Source: CAYJFK01 sp964369475 (GTDB taxonomy: Bacteria; Bacillota; Clostridia; Oscillospirales; Feifaniaceae). From it: DNA of 41,340 nt. Positions 15,909 through 23,950 of the stretch are shown here, piece after piece. The position numbers and the translations under genes were made by a program. How positions within the stretch are numbered: position 1 is the stretch's first letter; the number at the start of each line of letters is the position of its first letter. The DNA lies in the NCBI GenBank assembly GCA_964369475.1, contig CAYJFK010000013.1, positions 1 through 41,340 of the forward strand, given 5' to 3'. Under the pieces are notes generated by a model. That model did no database searches. It was not told the DNA's origin and worked only from the letters and a program-made list of their open reading frames with translations.

Positions 15909-18900
15909 ATGACACAGTCAAGTAGGCTCATCCCCATCAGCTACTACAACCCGTCGCAAGAGATACGCTTGACCGCTTATGCCGACACAATCGTGTATGA
16001 GCAGGACAAACATTCCAAAATCCTCAGAGGTATTCGCTTTGGTGGATACCCAGAAATGACACGCGCTTTGTCCGATGCCATATACGCCGGTGCGACCATT
16101 GATGCAAAAATCACGGAACAAACCATCTCTATCACATCGGAGGCAAAACGCTACAGACGTCAGCTTTCACACGACGGTGTTTATGCCGAAGCGACACTGC
16201 TTGCGCTAGACGATGAGCAAAACGAAACAAAATCGTCTGACGACGATGAAGGGCAAGAGAAATTGGATTTACCACCCCACAAGTGCATTATCTTTTGCCC
16301 CGAAAATGACAAAGAGCGATTGTTCGAGGAAATTGACCGCAAAACCTCGGTACCACTCATTCCTGCCTTTCGAGAATACTTTCTCAAGGAGGCAGAAAAG
16401 CGTGGAGTACTGAAAAAATTGACGGTCATATCGCTCAGCGAAAAGCTCGATGCTTGGATGCTGTCCTGCACCATAGACGATGCAAACCTTGTCGCCATGA
16501 TTGAGGACGGCCTGCGCAGTGGAGCAATCTCAATTCCCGGCACAGTGGTAGACCCGAACGGTTTTGATACGGTGGAAAATGTCACAAGCTATCTAAACAC
16601 CTTTGGCGTTACGGTAGCAGAGCGCATTAGAAACCAGTTTCATCCACTGTTCGACCCTGCGATAGAACCACTATCAGCAGAGCTTTTAGCAATCAACGAG
16701 TATATCCACACCCATGCAGGATATCCGCTGTATGATGCACAGCTTGCAGTGGCGGAAGCGACCAAACGGCAGCTTCAAAAGAGTAAATGCGCCTTCATCG
16801 TTGCCGAATGTGGCAGCGGAAAAACCAAAATCGGCTCATCGGCTATGGCTGCGTATCAGCATGACAATGGCTTGCACAAGACCTTTAATATCGTCATGTG
16901 CCCCTCTCATGTCACCAAGAAATGGACAAGAGAGATTGCCGAAGCACTGCCAAACACTGCCTCTATTGTGGTAAAAAGCCCTACCGAACTGGATAAGCTG
17001 TACGCACAGTTTGAGCGTGGTGACAAGAGTATGTACGCCGTTATCTCTAAGGAAAAAGCAAGGGACGGCTATATGAAAATGCCCTCTGTGGTTTGGAACA
17101 AAAGGCGGCATGTATTCACTTGCCCCGATTGTATGGCTACCATCGAAATGCCATTTTCAGAGGACGGCGTCAGCTACATGGTGAATGCCAACTCGCTCTG
17201 GTTTCGCAGTGAGCACAGCAAAAATCGCTTGTGCCCACATTGTAGTTCACAGCTTTGGACAGCTTGTAACCCGAGCTATAAAAGCGATTGGGTGAAAATT
17301 GGCGATTACGGTTGGGTGCACCGCAGGCGTTGCCGAGAACATTTGTCAAACAGCAAGAACGACCTTGTATTGCAAAAGCTACACGAAATCCACCAAGACC
17401 CCGATGGGCGTTTTCTGGCAGTAGGCGCTTGCAGGCGCTATCCGCTCAGCTCATATATTCGCCGTAAGTACAAAAACAAAATTGACGGCGCCGTTATTGA
17501 CGAACTGCACCAGTACAACAATAACAGCGGTCAAGGCGATGCGATGGGCGAAGTGTTTCAAACTGCGAAAAAAGTCATCGGCATGACAGCCACCCTCATC
17601 AACGGCTACAGCTCGGGCATTTTCTATCTGCTCTATCGTGTTGTACCGTCACTCATGCTAAAGGACGAAAAGGCATACGGCGCACCGCAGATTTTCAATG
17701 CGGAATACGGCGTAGTCGAAAACACCTACGAGGAAGTTGATGGGCAATATTCTGCGAACCGTAGGACAAAAAAGCGCAAGAAGCGCACTCGTCAGCTCCC
17801 CGGGGTCTCACCACTTATGTACTCACGCTTTCTTCTTGAACATGCGGCGTTTTTATCGCTGACCGATATGGGAAAGGATTTACCTGACTATGAGGAGATC
17901 CCCATACCCGTCAAGATGGAGAGCCATGTGGCATTGGAGTATGGCAGAGTGCAACAGGAACTGCAAAAGACCTTAAAAAACGACAAGAAGGTTGCAAATA
18001 AAATCTTGTCAAGCTACCTCAATTTGCTGACCGTTTATCCGGACCAGCCCTATGGACATGACCCAATCATTCACCCGATGACCGGTGAGCCGATTGTAGA
18101 AGTGCGTGACAAGGGAGATTTTGATACTCTTGGCGAAAAAGAAACGGCAATATTGGATATCGTGAAACGCAAAGTTGAAAATGGAGAAAAAGTGCTCATT
18201 TACACAAGCTGGGTGCGCACCGACTCCCAAAAAAAGCTACTGAAATTGCTCACCGACAACGGCTATCGTGCCGAGATTATGAGCGAGCGTGTCCTGACAG
18301 ACAAGCGTGAGCAGTGGGTGCAAAAAAAGCTGTCAAGCGGTATGCAAGTGATGATTACCAATCCATCACTTGTGGAAACCGGGCTCGACTTGAATGCCTT
18401 CACTACCCTCATCTTTTACAGTATGGGATACAAATTATTTACGCTCAGACAGGCTTCACGGCGGAGTTGGCGCATCAATCAAAGCGCTCCACGAGTGGAG
18501 GTCTACATGCTGTACTACGAGAACACCATGCAACACAAGGCAATGAAGCTGATGGCTTCAAAGCTTGCTGTGGCTGGTATTATCGAGGGAAATTTCACCG
18601 AAGAAGGGCTTGCTGCCATGAGTGATGTTCAGGACATGACTTCCATGATGGCGAAAGAACTCACCGCAGGTATCCGTGACAATGTGGAGGATATCGCCTC
18701 ATCATTTAAGAAGATGGCGATTATAAACCCGAACAGAGAAAAGGCGGTTGTCGCCAAATCTACGGCACCGATTGCGGAGTTGCCGACAGCACCAAGTAGA
18801 CCTCAACTGACCTATGATCCGCAAAAGGTTGCTGCTATAGAAGCTCTTATTGCGGAGGAACAGGAGAAAAAAGCCAAGCGCAAGAAAAAAGCAGTCGTTG

Positions 18901-18938
18901 ACGAAAACCAGCTATCGCTATTCGGCGAAGTGGCTTGA
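15909..18938 (+). CDS. Large SNF2/DEAD-type superfamily 2 helicase with internal zinc ribbon
   Basis: 1009 residues. Walker A is AECGSGKTK (about 299-307), the DEAH-box equivalent is DELH (about 530), and motif III is GMTATL (about 557). The second RecA domain has LIYTSW, a DKREQW...MITNPSLVETGLDL segment, and RQASRRSWRINQ of motif VI (about 846-857). Between the Walker A and B motifs is a zinc-ribbon-like CPDC (about 405) and CPHC (about 441) insert. Such enzymes remodel or unwind DNA or displace bound proteins. The ATG at 15909 is 11 nt from AGGAG. An overlapping ATG at 15905 with better spacing opens only a six-codon frame, MNDTVK, so initiation here is unusual. First gene of the first long operon, immediately behind leader A. 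Confidence 0.8.
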   Translation: MTQSSRLIPISYYNPSQEIRLTAYADTIVYEQDKHSKILRGIRFGGYPEMTRALSDAIYAGATIDAKITEQTISITSEAKRYRRQLSHDGVYAEATLLALDDEQNETKSSDDDEGQEKLDLPPHKCIIFCPENDKERLFEEIDRKTSVPLIPAFREYFLKEAEKRGVLKKLTVISLSEKLDAWMLSCTIDDANLVAMIEDGLRSGAISIPGTVVDPNGFDTVENVTSYLNTFGVTVAERIRNQFHPLFDPAIEPLSAELLAINEYIHTHAGYPLYDAQLAVAEATKRQLQKSKCAFIVAECGSGKTKIGSSAMAAYQHDNGLHKTFNIVMCPSHVTKKWTREIAEALPNTASIVVKSPTELDKLYAQFERGDKSMYAVISKEKARDGYMKMPSVVWNKRRHVFTCPDCMATIEMPFSEDGVSYMVNANSLWFRSEHSKNRLCPHCSSQLWTACNPSYKSDWVKIGDYGWVHRRRCREHLSNSKNDLVLQKLHEIHQDPDGRFLAVGACRRYPLSSYIRRKYKNKIDGAVIDELHQYNNNSGQGDAMGEVFQTAKKVIGMTATLINGYSSGIFYLLYRVVPSLMLKDEKAYGAPQIFNAEYGVVENTYEEVDGQYSANRRTKKRKKRTRQLPGVSPLMYSRFLLEHAAFLSLTDMGKDLPDYEEIPIPVKMESHVALEYGRVQQELQKTLKNDKKVANKILSSYLNLLTVYPDQPYGHDPIIHPMTGEPIVEVRDKGDFDTLGEKETAILDIVKRKVENGEKVLIYTSWVRTDSQKKLLKLLTDNGYRAEIMSERVLTDKREQWVQKKLSSGMQVMITNPSLVETGLDLNAFTTLIFYSMGYKLFTLRQASRRSWRINQSAPRVEVYMLYYENTMQHKAMKLMASKLAVAGIIEGNFTEEGLAAMSDVQDMTSMMAKELTAGIRDNVEDIASSFKKMAIINPNREKAVVAKSTAPIAELPTAPSRPQLTYDPQKVAAIEALIAEEQEKKAKRKKKAVVDENQLSLFGEVA

Positions 18939-18967
18939 CAATGACATGATATTAAGGAGGAAAAATT

Positions 18968-20098
18968 ATGCGAGTTACACTCAATCGAAAGGAGCTTTCC
19001 ACCGTGTTAAACGATGCGGAAAAAGTAGCTCCGACAAACAGCCCACTTGACGCCATGAAAGGTGTTTTACTGGAGGCAGAAAACGGAACTCTGACCCTAA
19101 CAGCAACAAACTTGGAGTTCTCATTAAAGCAGAGTATCCCTGCCGATATAGAGGAAACGGGTGCGGCTGTGTTCACGGCGAAGTTACTTGCTAACATGGT
19201 CAGGTTGATGGATGATGATACCGTCACGCTGCGCACCATCGGAAAACATCAGCTTGAGGTTTGCAGTGGCAATGCGGTGTACACCGCTTCCATGCTAAAC
19301 ATTGCGGATTTCCCACGTTTGGCGATGCCATTTCCCGAGGATAGCGTTTGCGTCACTGGCATACCCAATATCGTCAAGCGCACAAGCTTTGCTGTTGGCG
19401 AAGACGTCTCAAAACCGCTCATGCGTTGTGTCAATCTCATCTTCAGCGATGAGGGACTAAAGGCGGTGGGCAGTGACAGTTTTCGTATTGTGGCGGCACA
19501 GGGAGATAAAAAAAGCAAGGGTGAAATTAGCCTGCTTGTACCTGCATCTTCACTTGAAAAATTGGCGCACCTCATAAGCAATACTGACACGCTTCAGGTA
19601 GGCACTACGGGTAAGCACATTGTCTTCACCAAGGACAACTTTATGTTCTCGGCACGGCTGATGGAGGGCAAGCCCCTCGATGGACAAGCGATGATAGACA
19701 TGGCGAAGCCACTTTTTTCCGTGTTGACCGATGCTGAAGTCATGCGAAATGAGATTAGTAGCGTGCTTTGCGTTGCCGATGGCAGAGGAAAACTCATGCT
19801 CCGATTTGATGGAAGCAACGTCACCCTCAAATGCACAGGTGATATGGGCGAGGCAACAGGAACACTTAATGTGGTTGCACTTTCGGGTGCTCCAACGGGC
19901 GAATATTGGTACAACGGCAGACAGCTCTATGAGTGCCTGCGTGCCCAAAACGGTACTATGATGCTTGATGTGGCGCAAAGCGGTATTTTGCTAATGCGCA
20001 CAGATGAGCTCGTTTGTATGCAGACTTCGACAAGAGCGCCGATTGCAAAATCGGTTGCACCAAAGAAAATGAAAGAGCCGTCTACAAAGGCGGCGTGA
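18968..20098 (+). CDS. dnaN: DNA polymerase III beta subunit (sliding clamp) homologue carried by the element
   Basis: 376 residues, the usual clamp length. It starts MRVTLNRKELSTVLNDAEKVAPTN, with SPLDAMKGVLLEAENGTLTLTATNLE typical of the first clamp domain. The C-terminal LLMRTDELVCMQTSTRAP corresponds to the last strand, though the usual LLMPVR ending is altered. Clamps encircle DNA and tether polymerases and mismatch or repair factors. AAGGAGG precedes the ATG. An element-borne clamp with no polymerase in the window suggests that it redirects the host replisome or serves element-specific replication or recombination. Confidence 0.88.
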   Translation: MRVTLNRKELSTVLNDAEKVAPTNSPLDAMKGVLLEAENGTLTLTATNLEFSLKQSIPADIEETGAAVFTAKLLANMVRLMDDDTVTLRTIGKHQLEVCSGNAVYTASMLNIADFPRLAMPFPEDSVCVTGIPNIVKRTSFAVGEDVSKPLMRCVNLIFSDEGLKAVGSDSFRIVAAQGDKKSKGEISLLVPASSLEKLAHLISNTDTLQVGTTGKHIVFTKDNFMFSARLMEGKPLDGQAMIDMAKPLFSVLTDAEVMRNEISSVLCVADGRGKLMLRFDGSNVTLKCTGDMGEATGTLNVVALSGAPTGEYWYNGRQLYECLRAQNGTMMLDVAQSGILLMRTDELVCMQTSTRAPIAKSVAPKKMKEPSTKAA

Positions 20099-20111
20099 GG
20101 AGGAGATATAT

Positions 20112-20510
20112 TTGAAGATATCTGATGTTTGCCGTTATTGCGGTGGCAAGGTGGAGCTCGTATCGGCTGAGGTGATTTACGGTAATTCAACCGCTCGCCT
20201 TGGACTGGAAAACGAGAGCATCTACCTCTGCCGCACCTGCAACGCTCGTGTCGGCTGCCACAGAGGGAGCACTCGTCCCCTTGGTAATTTGGCAAATGAG
20301 GTCTTGCGGCTCAAGCGGATGGAAACCCATCAGGTGTTTGATGCCTTTTGGAAAGCCAAAGGCATGACACGAACAGCAGCCTATCGTTGGCTTGCACAAA
20401 GCCTTTGTATTTCGGATAAGCGTGCCCACATCGGGAGCTTTGAGATGGACACCTGCGAGCAGGTCATCCGAATGTGCAGAGATGCTGAAAATGAATTGGA
20501 GGCGGCGTAA
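20112..20510 (+). CDS. DUF3268-like zinc-finger protein
   Basis: 132 residues from a TTG start with GGAGGAG 7 nt upstream. CRYCGGK (8-14) and LCRTCNARVG (39-48) supply two CxxC pairs for one zinc site, followed by CHRGSTRPLGNLAN, which resembles DUF3268 proteins of phages and conjugative elements. The C-terminal half (AFWKAKGMTRTAAYRWLAQ) is helical. Function unknown; nucleic-acid binding is inferred from the zinc finger. It lies 13 bp behind the clamp gene and is surely in the same operon. Confidence 0.65.
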   Translation: MKISDVCRYCGGKVELVSAEVIYGNSTARLGLENESIYLCRTCNARVGCHRGSTRPLGNLANEVLRLKRMETHQVFDAFWKAKGMTRTAAYRWLAQSLCISDKRAHIGSFEMDTCEQVIRMCRDAENELEAA

Positions 20511-20548
20511 ATGCCAACGGCAATGCTTACACCGGAGGTAACTGCTAT

Positions 20549-21082
20549 ATGAAACACCCTATACCAAAACCAAGTTGCGTTGCTTGCCCGCACAATTACT
20601 CCCATAGCACAAACAGTGTGCGACAACGTGGCGTTATGATGCACTTTGGCGAACGCTTTTGCCTAAAAGAAAAACGGGCACGACGTTTTAAGAAAAGTGA
20701 TCCTAAGATTGCTGTGCCACAATGGTGCCCAAGACGCAAATCGCCACGGGAGCTACGCATTTATCGGCTAAAAGATATTGAAAGTCGAGTTTTACATGAT
20801 TTATGCAATCGATCCGTAGGTGCAAAGGCAGCACCAATGGCACATCGTTACGCACTTGCACAAACACTGACAACTGAATTCACTGCAAAAGAGTTTTCCG
20901 ATCGAGTACAGTATGAGACCGATAGCGACCTGCTTGGACAATGGCTATCTGATTATAGCGTCATTGAGTTTGATGATGGGCTTATGCCGATATGCTTTTA
21001 CAAAGTGGATGGCGTTTGGCGTTATGAACCCTTTTTAGACATGGCAAAAGCCAGAGAAAACAAAATGGAGGAAGTCGATTGA
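20549..21082 (+). CDS. Cysteine-rich hypothetical protein
   Basis: 177 residues, not assigned to a named family. The N terminus has CVACPHNY (C10, C13), a later C near 38 in RFCLKEKRARRFKKSDP, and PQWCPRRKSP, a four-cysteine layout suggesting a small zinc domain with a basic patch. The rest is helical and ends EENKMEEVD-like. GGAGG lies upstream of the ATG. The stop overlaps the TTG start of the next gene. Confidence 0.55.
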   Translation: MKHPIPKPSCVACPHNYSHSTNSVRQRGVMMHFGERFCLKEKRARRFKKSDPKIAVPQWCPRRKSPRELRIYRLKDIESRVLHDLCNRSVGAKAAPMAHRYALAQTLTTEFTAKEFSDRVQYETDSDLLGQWLSDYSVIEFDDGLMPICFYKVDGVWRYEPFLDMAKARENKMEEVD

Positions 21083-21273
21083 ACAAAACCGAAAAACATT
21101 GTAACACCTGCAAGTATGCCCATGACAAAACCGAACGGAGCTTTTTTCACCCCTTTGGGGTGAAAAGACAGCATTGCACAAATGCTGTCTACAACTCTGC
21201 TCGATACACTCACCAAATGCTGATGGAGGACAGAGGCGGCGACCATTGCCGCTTTTGGCAAGAAAACAAATAA
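21079..21273 (+). CDS. Small cysteine-containing hypothetical protein
   Basis: 64 residues starting at a TTG that overlaps the previous TGA (TTGA), with GGAGG upstream inside the preceding gene. It carries CNTCKYAH near the N terminus, then C34 in QHCTNAVYN and C57 in HCRFW, again a four-cysteine layout. Function unknown. Expression is probably by translational coupling. Confidence 0.5.
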   Translation: MNKTEKHCNTCKYAHDKTERSFFHPFGVKRQHCTNAVYNSARYTHQMLMEDRGGDHCRFWQENK

Positions 21274-21291
21274 CAGAAAGGACATTTTATC

Positions 21292-21648
21292 ATGAAAAAT
21301 ACATATTCAATCGCACAGAGAAACGCACTTGTGGAGGAGCACCTTTGGTGCATAGACAGCGTTATTGAGAAAAACCGTGTCCTCATTCGCAAGGCACGGC
21401 TTGACTATGACGATGTATACCAACAGCTCGCCATAAGACTGATTAAAGCGGTATCGGGTTTTGATCCGGAAAAGGGATCGCTTAAACAGCATATTTTTTC
21501 TCAGCTGAGATATGAGCTGCTCGACTGCAACTGTGTCTACCGTCTGCATGGCATTACCGATGCACCAAAAGATTTGCGTGGCAAAATCATATCGTTTGAG
21601 AGCATTATTGAAGACGGTGAGCTGAACATGCAGCTCGCCACAGCGTAA
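21292..21648 (+). CDS. Sigma-70 region 2-like small protein
   Basis: 118 residues. The segment LDYDDVYQQLAIRLIKAVSGFD followed by KGSLKQHIFSQLRYELLDC resembles region 2 of sigma-70 factors (the DD-x-x-Q-x-x helix and the -10-binding helix). No clear region 4 follows. It could be a short alternative sigma factor for the element's promoters or a DNA-binding remnant. AAAGGA lies 10 nt before the ATG. It sits mid-operon between zinc proteins and the MoxR gene. Confidence 0.5.
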   Translation: MKNTYSIAQRNALVEEHLWCIDSVIEKNRVLIRKARLDYDDVYQQLAIRLIKAVSGFDPEKGSLKQHIFSQLRYELLDCNCVYRLHGITDAPKDLRGKIISFESIIEDGELNMQLATA

Positions 21649-21662
21649 CAGGAGGTATGAAC

Positions 21663-21950
21663 ATGAGATTTTCAGAGGTTCAAATGCGCATTGCGGAGAG
21701 CGATCTACACCCCGGCAATACCATCGGTTTTCAAGGCAAAGCATATACCTTGGGCGATAGCATCGGGCAAACGATGCAAAATCAAAATGCCAATGTCGCC
21801 ATCGTCGGCAACGGCTACTGCGCACAGCATGAATTGATGCACGACGGAAAGCCTGTGGGACAAGCGTGGTTTTACTGCTACCGCTCGTTCCAAGAACAGC
21901 TATGGGCTGTGATGGACGAAGTTTTTCTCTATGAGGAGGTTGCCGCATGA
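21663..21950 (+). CDS. Hypothetical protein preceding the MoxR ATPase
   Basis: 95 residues. An ATG at 21657 touches the GGAGG, so the ATG at 21663 (7 nt spacing) is the better start. The sequence MRFSEVQMRIAESDLHPGN is followed by a beta-rich middle part and an acidic end. I do not recognise it. Its stop overlaps the next start (ATGA), implying coupled synthesis with the ATPase. Confidence 0.55.
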   Translation: MRFSEVQMRIAESDLHPGNTIGFQGKAYTLGDSIGQTMQNQNANVAIVGNGYCAQHELMHDGKPVGQAWFYCYRSFQEQLWAVMDEVFLYEEVAA

Positions 21951-23290
21951 ACTTAAATGACAAAATGCTTGCCGTCATCGCCGATGTAAACAGCTCTGTT
22001 GCAGAGCGTGAGGAACTTGTGGCAACGATTGCCACCACTTTGCTTACACGAAAAAACCTTTTCATCTTGGGTGACCCCGGACAGGCAAAAAGCTACGCTA
22101 TCAACGCCTTTCGTGAGCGAATCACCGGCACACGGCAGTTTGAACGCCTGCTGTCGAAACAAACGGACGAAGAACAGCTTTTCGGACGGATTGACCTGTC
22201 GAGCCTACTTCCGAACTCTGTTTCGCAGTCGGTTTTAGACAGTGATGCCACATACCAAAAGCTAAAATCCGCACTGCAAGCACAGCTTTCCGCAGGCGAT
22301 GCAGTTGGAATACAAGCGGCGACCGAGGGCTTGGAAATCTACAAAAAAGCACTTTCTGCACTCCATCAAAACGAGCCGAAAGTCTTGACCACGGGCAAAA
22401 TCCCCGAGGCAGATATTTGTTTTCTCGATGAGATTTTCAAGTGCAACGATGGTGTTTTGAACTCACTGCTCACAGCATTAAACGAGCGAAAATACACCAA
22501 CGAGGGGCGTACATATCCAATCCCCGTTATCTCTTTCTTCGCGGCATCGAACGAAATTCCAAACTTCAACGACCCGCAAGAGAAGATTTTATCCGCACTG
22601 TATGACCGATTGGAGTTGAAGGTGGTTACCGAAAATATCACTGAAAAAAGAAGTCGTATGGCAGTGCTAAAAAACAAGCAAACAGGCAATTTCGGTACGG
22701 TGATTGCCACAATCACGCTCGATGAACTTGTGTCAATGCAGACCGAAGTTACTCAGGTGTTGATACCCGATGCAGTTAACGAACTTGCCGATGATATCCT
22801 CTGCGAGCTACGCAAAAACGGAATTGTCGTTTCCGACAGAAAATATCTCGGCTACTACCCAATCGTTCAGGCGAGTGCTTGGCTTTCGGGCAGAACCGAG
22901 GTCACTGCGACAGATTTGCTATCGCTCAAAAACTACCTGTGGCAGAAACCGAGTGACAGAGCAACAGTTGAAGCGATTTTAAACCGAATGTGTATCAATC
23001 CTTTACAAGATAAGGTCAATGACATTCGAGCGGCGGCAAAAGATGTGTCGGACGAGCTGAACTCAGCGGTGAGTTCGGGAATCGACAGCAAAAAGGCATT
23101 TCGCAAGTTTCGAAACGAGCTTGTGCGTGTTTATGGGCTTTTCACCGAGCTAAGTGCCAAAGCGGAGAGTGACTCCGAGCGTGCTATGCTCGACACTTTG
23201 CTTTCCGATTTGGAAAATGACAGCCGTATCGCACATGACAAGCACGGCTATACCTACGCAACCTTGGCAGAATTATCCGAACTACAATAA
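21947..23290 (+). CDS. MoxR/RavA-type AAA+ ATPase
   Basis: 447 residues. Walker A is the variant GDPGQAKS (42-49), Walker B is FLDEIFK (about 157-163), and SFFAASNEIPN (about 196-206) is sensor 1 in the layout typical of MoxR ATPases. A helical lid and C-terminal extension follow. MoxR ATPases act as chaperones that remodel a partner, usually with a VWA-domain protein. Exactly such a partner is encoded at 23947, with only ssb and a 57-residue gene between. The substrate is unknown. Confidence 0.85.
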   Translation: MNLNDKMLAVIADVNSSVAEREELVATIATTLLTRKNLFILGDPGQAKSYAINAFRERITGTRQFERLLSKQTDEEQLFGRIDLSSLLPNSVSQSVLDSDATYQKLKSALQAQLSAGDAVGIQAATEGLEIYKKALSALHQNEPKVLTTGKIPEADICFLDEIFKCNDGVLNSLLTALNERKYTNEGRTYPIPVISFFAASNEIPNFNDPQEKILSALYDRLELKVVTENITEKRSRMAVLKNKQTGNFGTVIATITLDELVSMQTEVTQVLIPDAVNELADDILCELRKNGIVVSDRKYLGYYPIVQASAWLSGRTEVTATDLLSLKNYLWQKPSDRATVEAILNRMCINPLQDKVNDIRAAAKDVSDELNSAVSSGIDSKKAFRKFRNELVRVYGLFTELSAKAESDSERAMLDTLLSDLENDSRIAHDKHGYTYATLAELSELQ

Positions 23291-23309
23291 AAATTGGAGG
23301 AAAACGAAT

Positions 23310-23720
23310 ATGTTAAACAAAATTATCATCATGGGTCGCCTGACCCGAGACCCCGAAATGCGCACAGTTGGTGACGCTTCCGTTTGCGGTTTTTCCATCG
23401 CTTGCGACAGGGATTACAAGAGCAAAAATGGTGACAAAGAAACAGATTTTATTGACGTTGTCGCTTGGAGAGCAACAGCGGATTTCGTGAGTAAATATTT
23501 CACGAAAGGCCGTATGGCTGTGATTGAAGGTCGCCTGCAAATCAGGCAATGGGAGGACAAAGAGGGCAACAAACGTCGCAATGCCGAGATTGTTGCTGAT
23601 CGAGTGTACTTCGGCGACTCAAAACCGAGTGAGCAAAGTGAAAACGGTGGCGGTTCAAATAACGCCACATTCCCGAATGACTTTGTACCCGAGTTTGAGG
23701 ACGACGACCTGCCGTTCTAA
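23310..23720 (+). CDS. ssb: Single-stranded DNA-binding protein
   Basis: 136 residues. It starts MLNKIIIMGRLTRDPEMRT, then FSIACDRD and DFIDVVAWRATADFVSKYF, the classical OB fold of bacterial SSB, then a polar linker and the acidic tip DDDLPF that recruits partner proteins. GGAGG precedes the ATG at 23310; an upstream in-frame extension into the MoxR gene is not real. It would coat single-stranded DNA during replication, recombination or transfer of the element. Confidence 0.95.
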   Translation: MLNKIIIMGRLTRDPEMRTVGDASVCGFSIACDRDYKSKNGDKETDFIDVVAWRATADFVSKYFTKGRMAVIEGRLQIRQWEDKEGNKRRNAEIVADRVYFGDSKPSEQSENGGGSNNATFPNDFVPEFEDDDLPF

Positions 23721-23732
23721 ATAATAACCGAT

Positions 23733-23755
23733 GAGAGGGGCGTTGTGCCCCTCTC
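23733..23755 (+). other. GC-rich hairpin between ssb and the next gene
   Basis: GAGAGGGGC (23733-23741), loop GTTGT, GCCCCTCTC (23747-23755), then TCTTAAAA. With no T-run it is probably not a full terminator; partial termination or an RNA-processing boundary is possible. A similar hairpin lies at 30167-30190. Confidence 0.6.
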
Positions 23756-23776
23756 TCTTAAAAAAGGAGTTTGATT

Positions 23777-23950
23777 ATGAAATATGGCGTATATGTTGAC
23801 CGCACGGGTATCGTGTATGTGCAAGCGGAGTCAGAAGATGACGCTCGCCAGCAAGTTATGGACATGAGCACAGCGGAAATTGAAGCGGTAGCCAATCTCA
23901 CCGGCTTCGATGTTGGTGATGCTTTTTGCGAAATGGAGGATGTGGCATGA
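23777..23950 (+). CDS. 57-residue acidic hypothetical protein
   Basis: A short gene with AAAAAGGAG 9 nt before the ATG and an ATGA overlap with the VWA gene. The sequence MKYGVYVDRTGIVYVQAESE followed by DDARQQVMDMSTAEIEA has a strand-strand-helix look with a V-x-AES-x-DDA pattern, reminiscent of the small DpnD/PcfM-type proteins such as the one at 38953. Function unknown. Confidence 0.6.
   Translation: MKYGVYVDRTGIVYVQAESEDDARQQVMDMSTAEIEAVANLTGFDVGDAFCEMEDVA

Noticed and set aside
23154..23309. N-terminal extension of SSB into the MoxR gene.
   Set aside because: SSB starts with MLNKIIIMG at 23310, preceded by GGAGG. The upstream part is out-of-frame translation of the MoxR gene.
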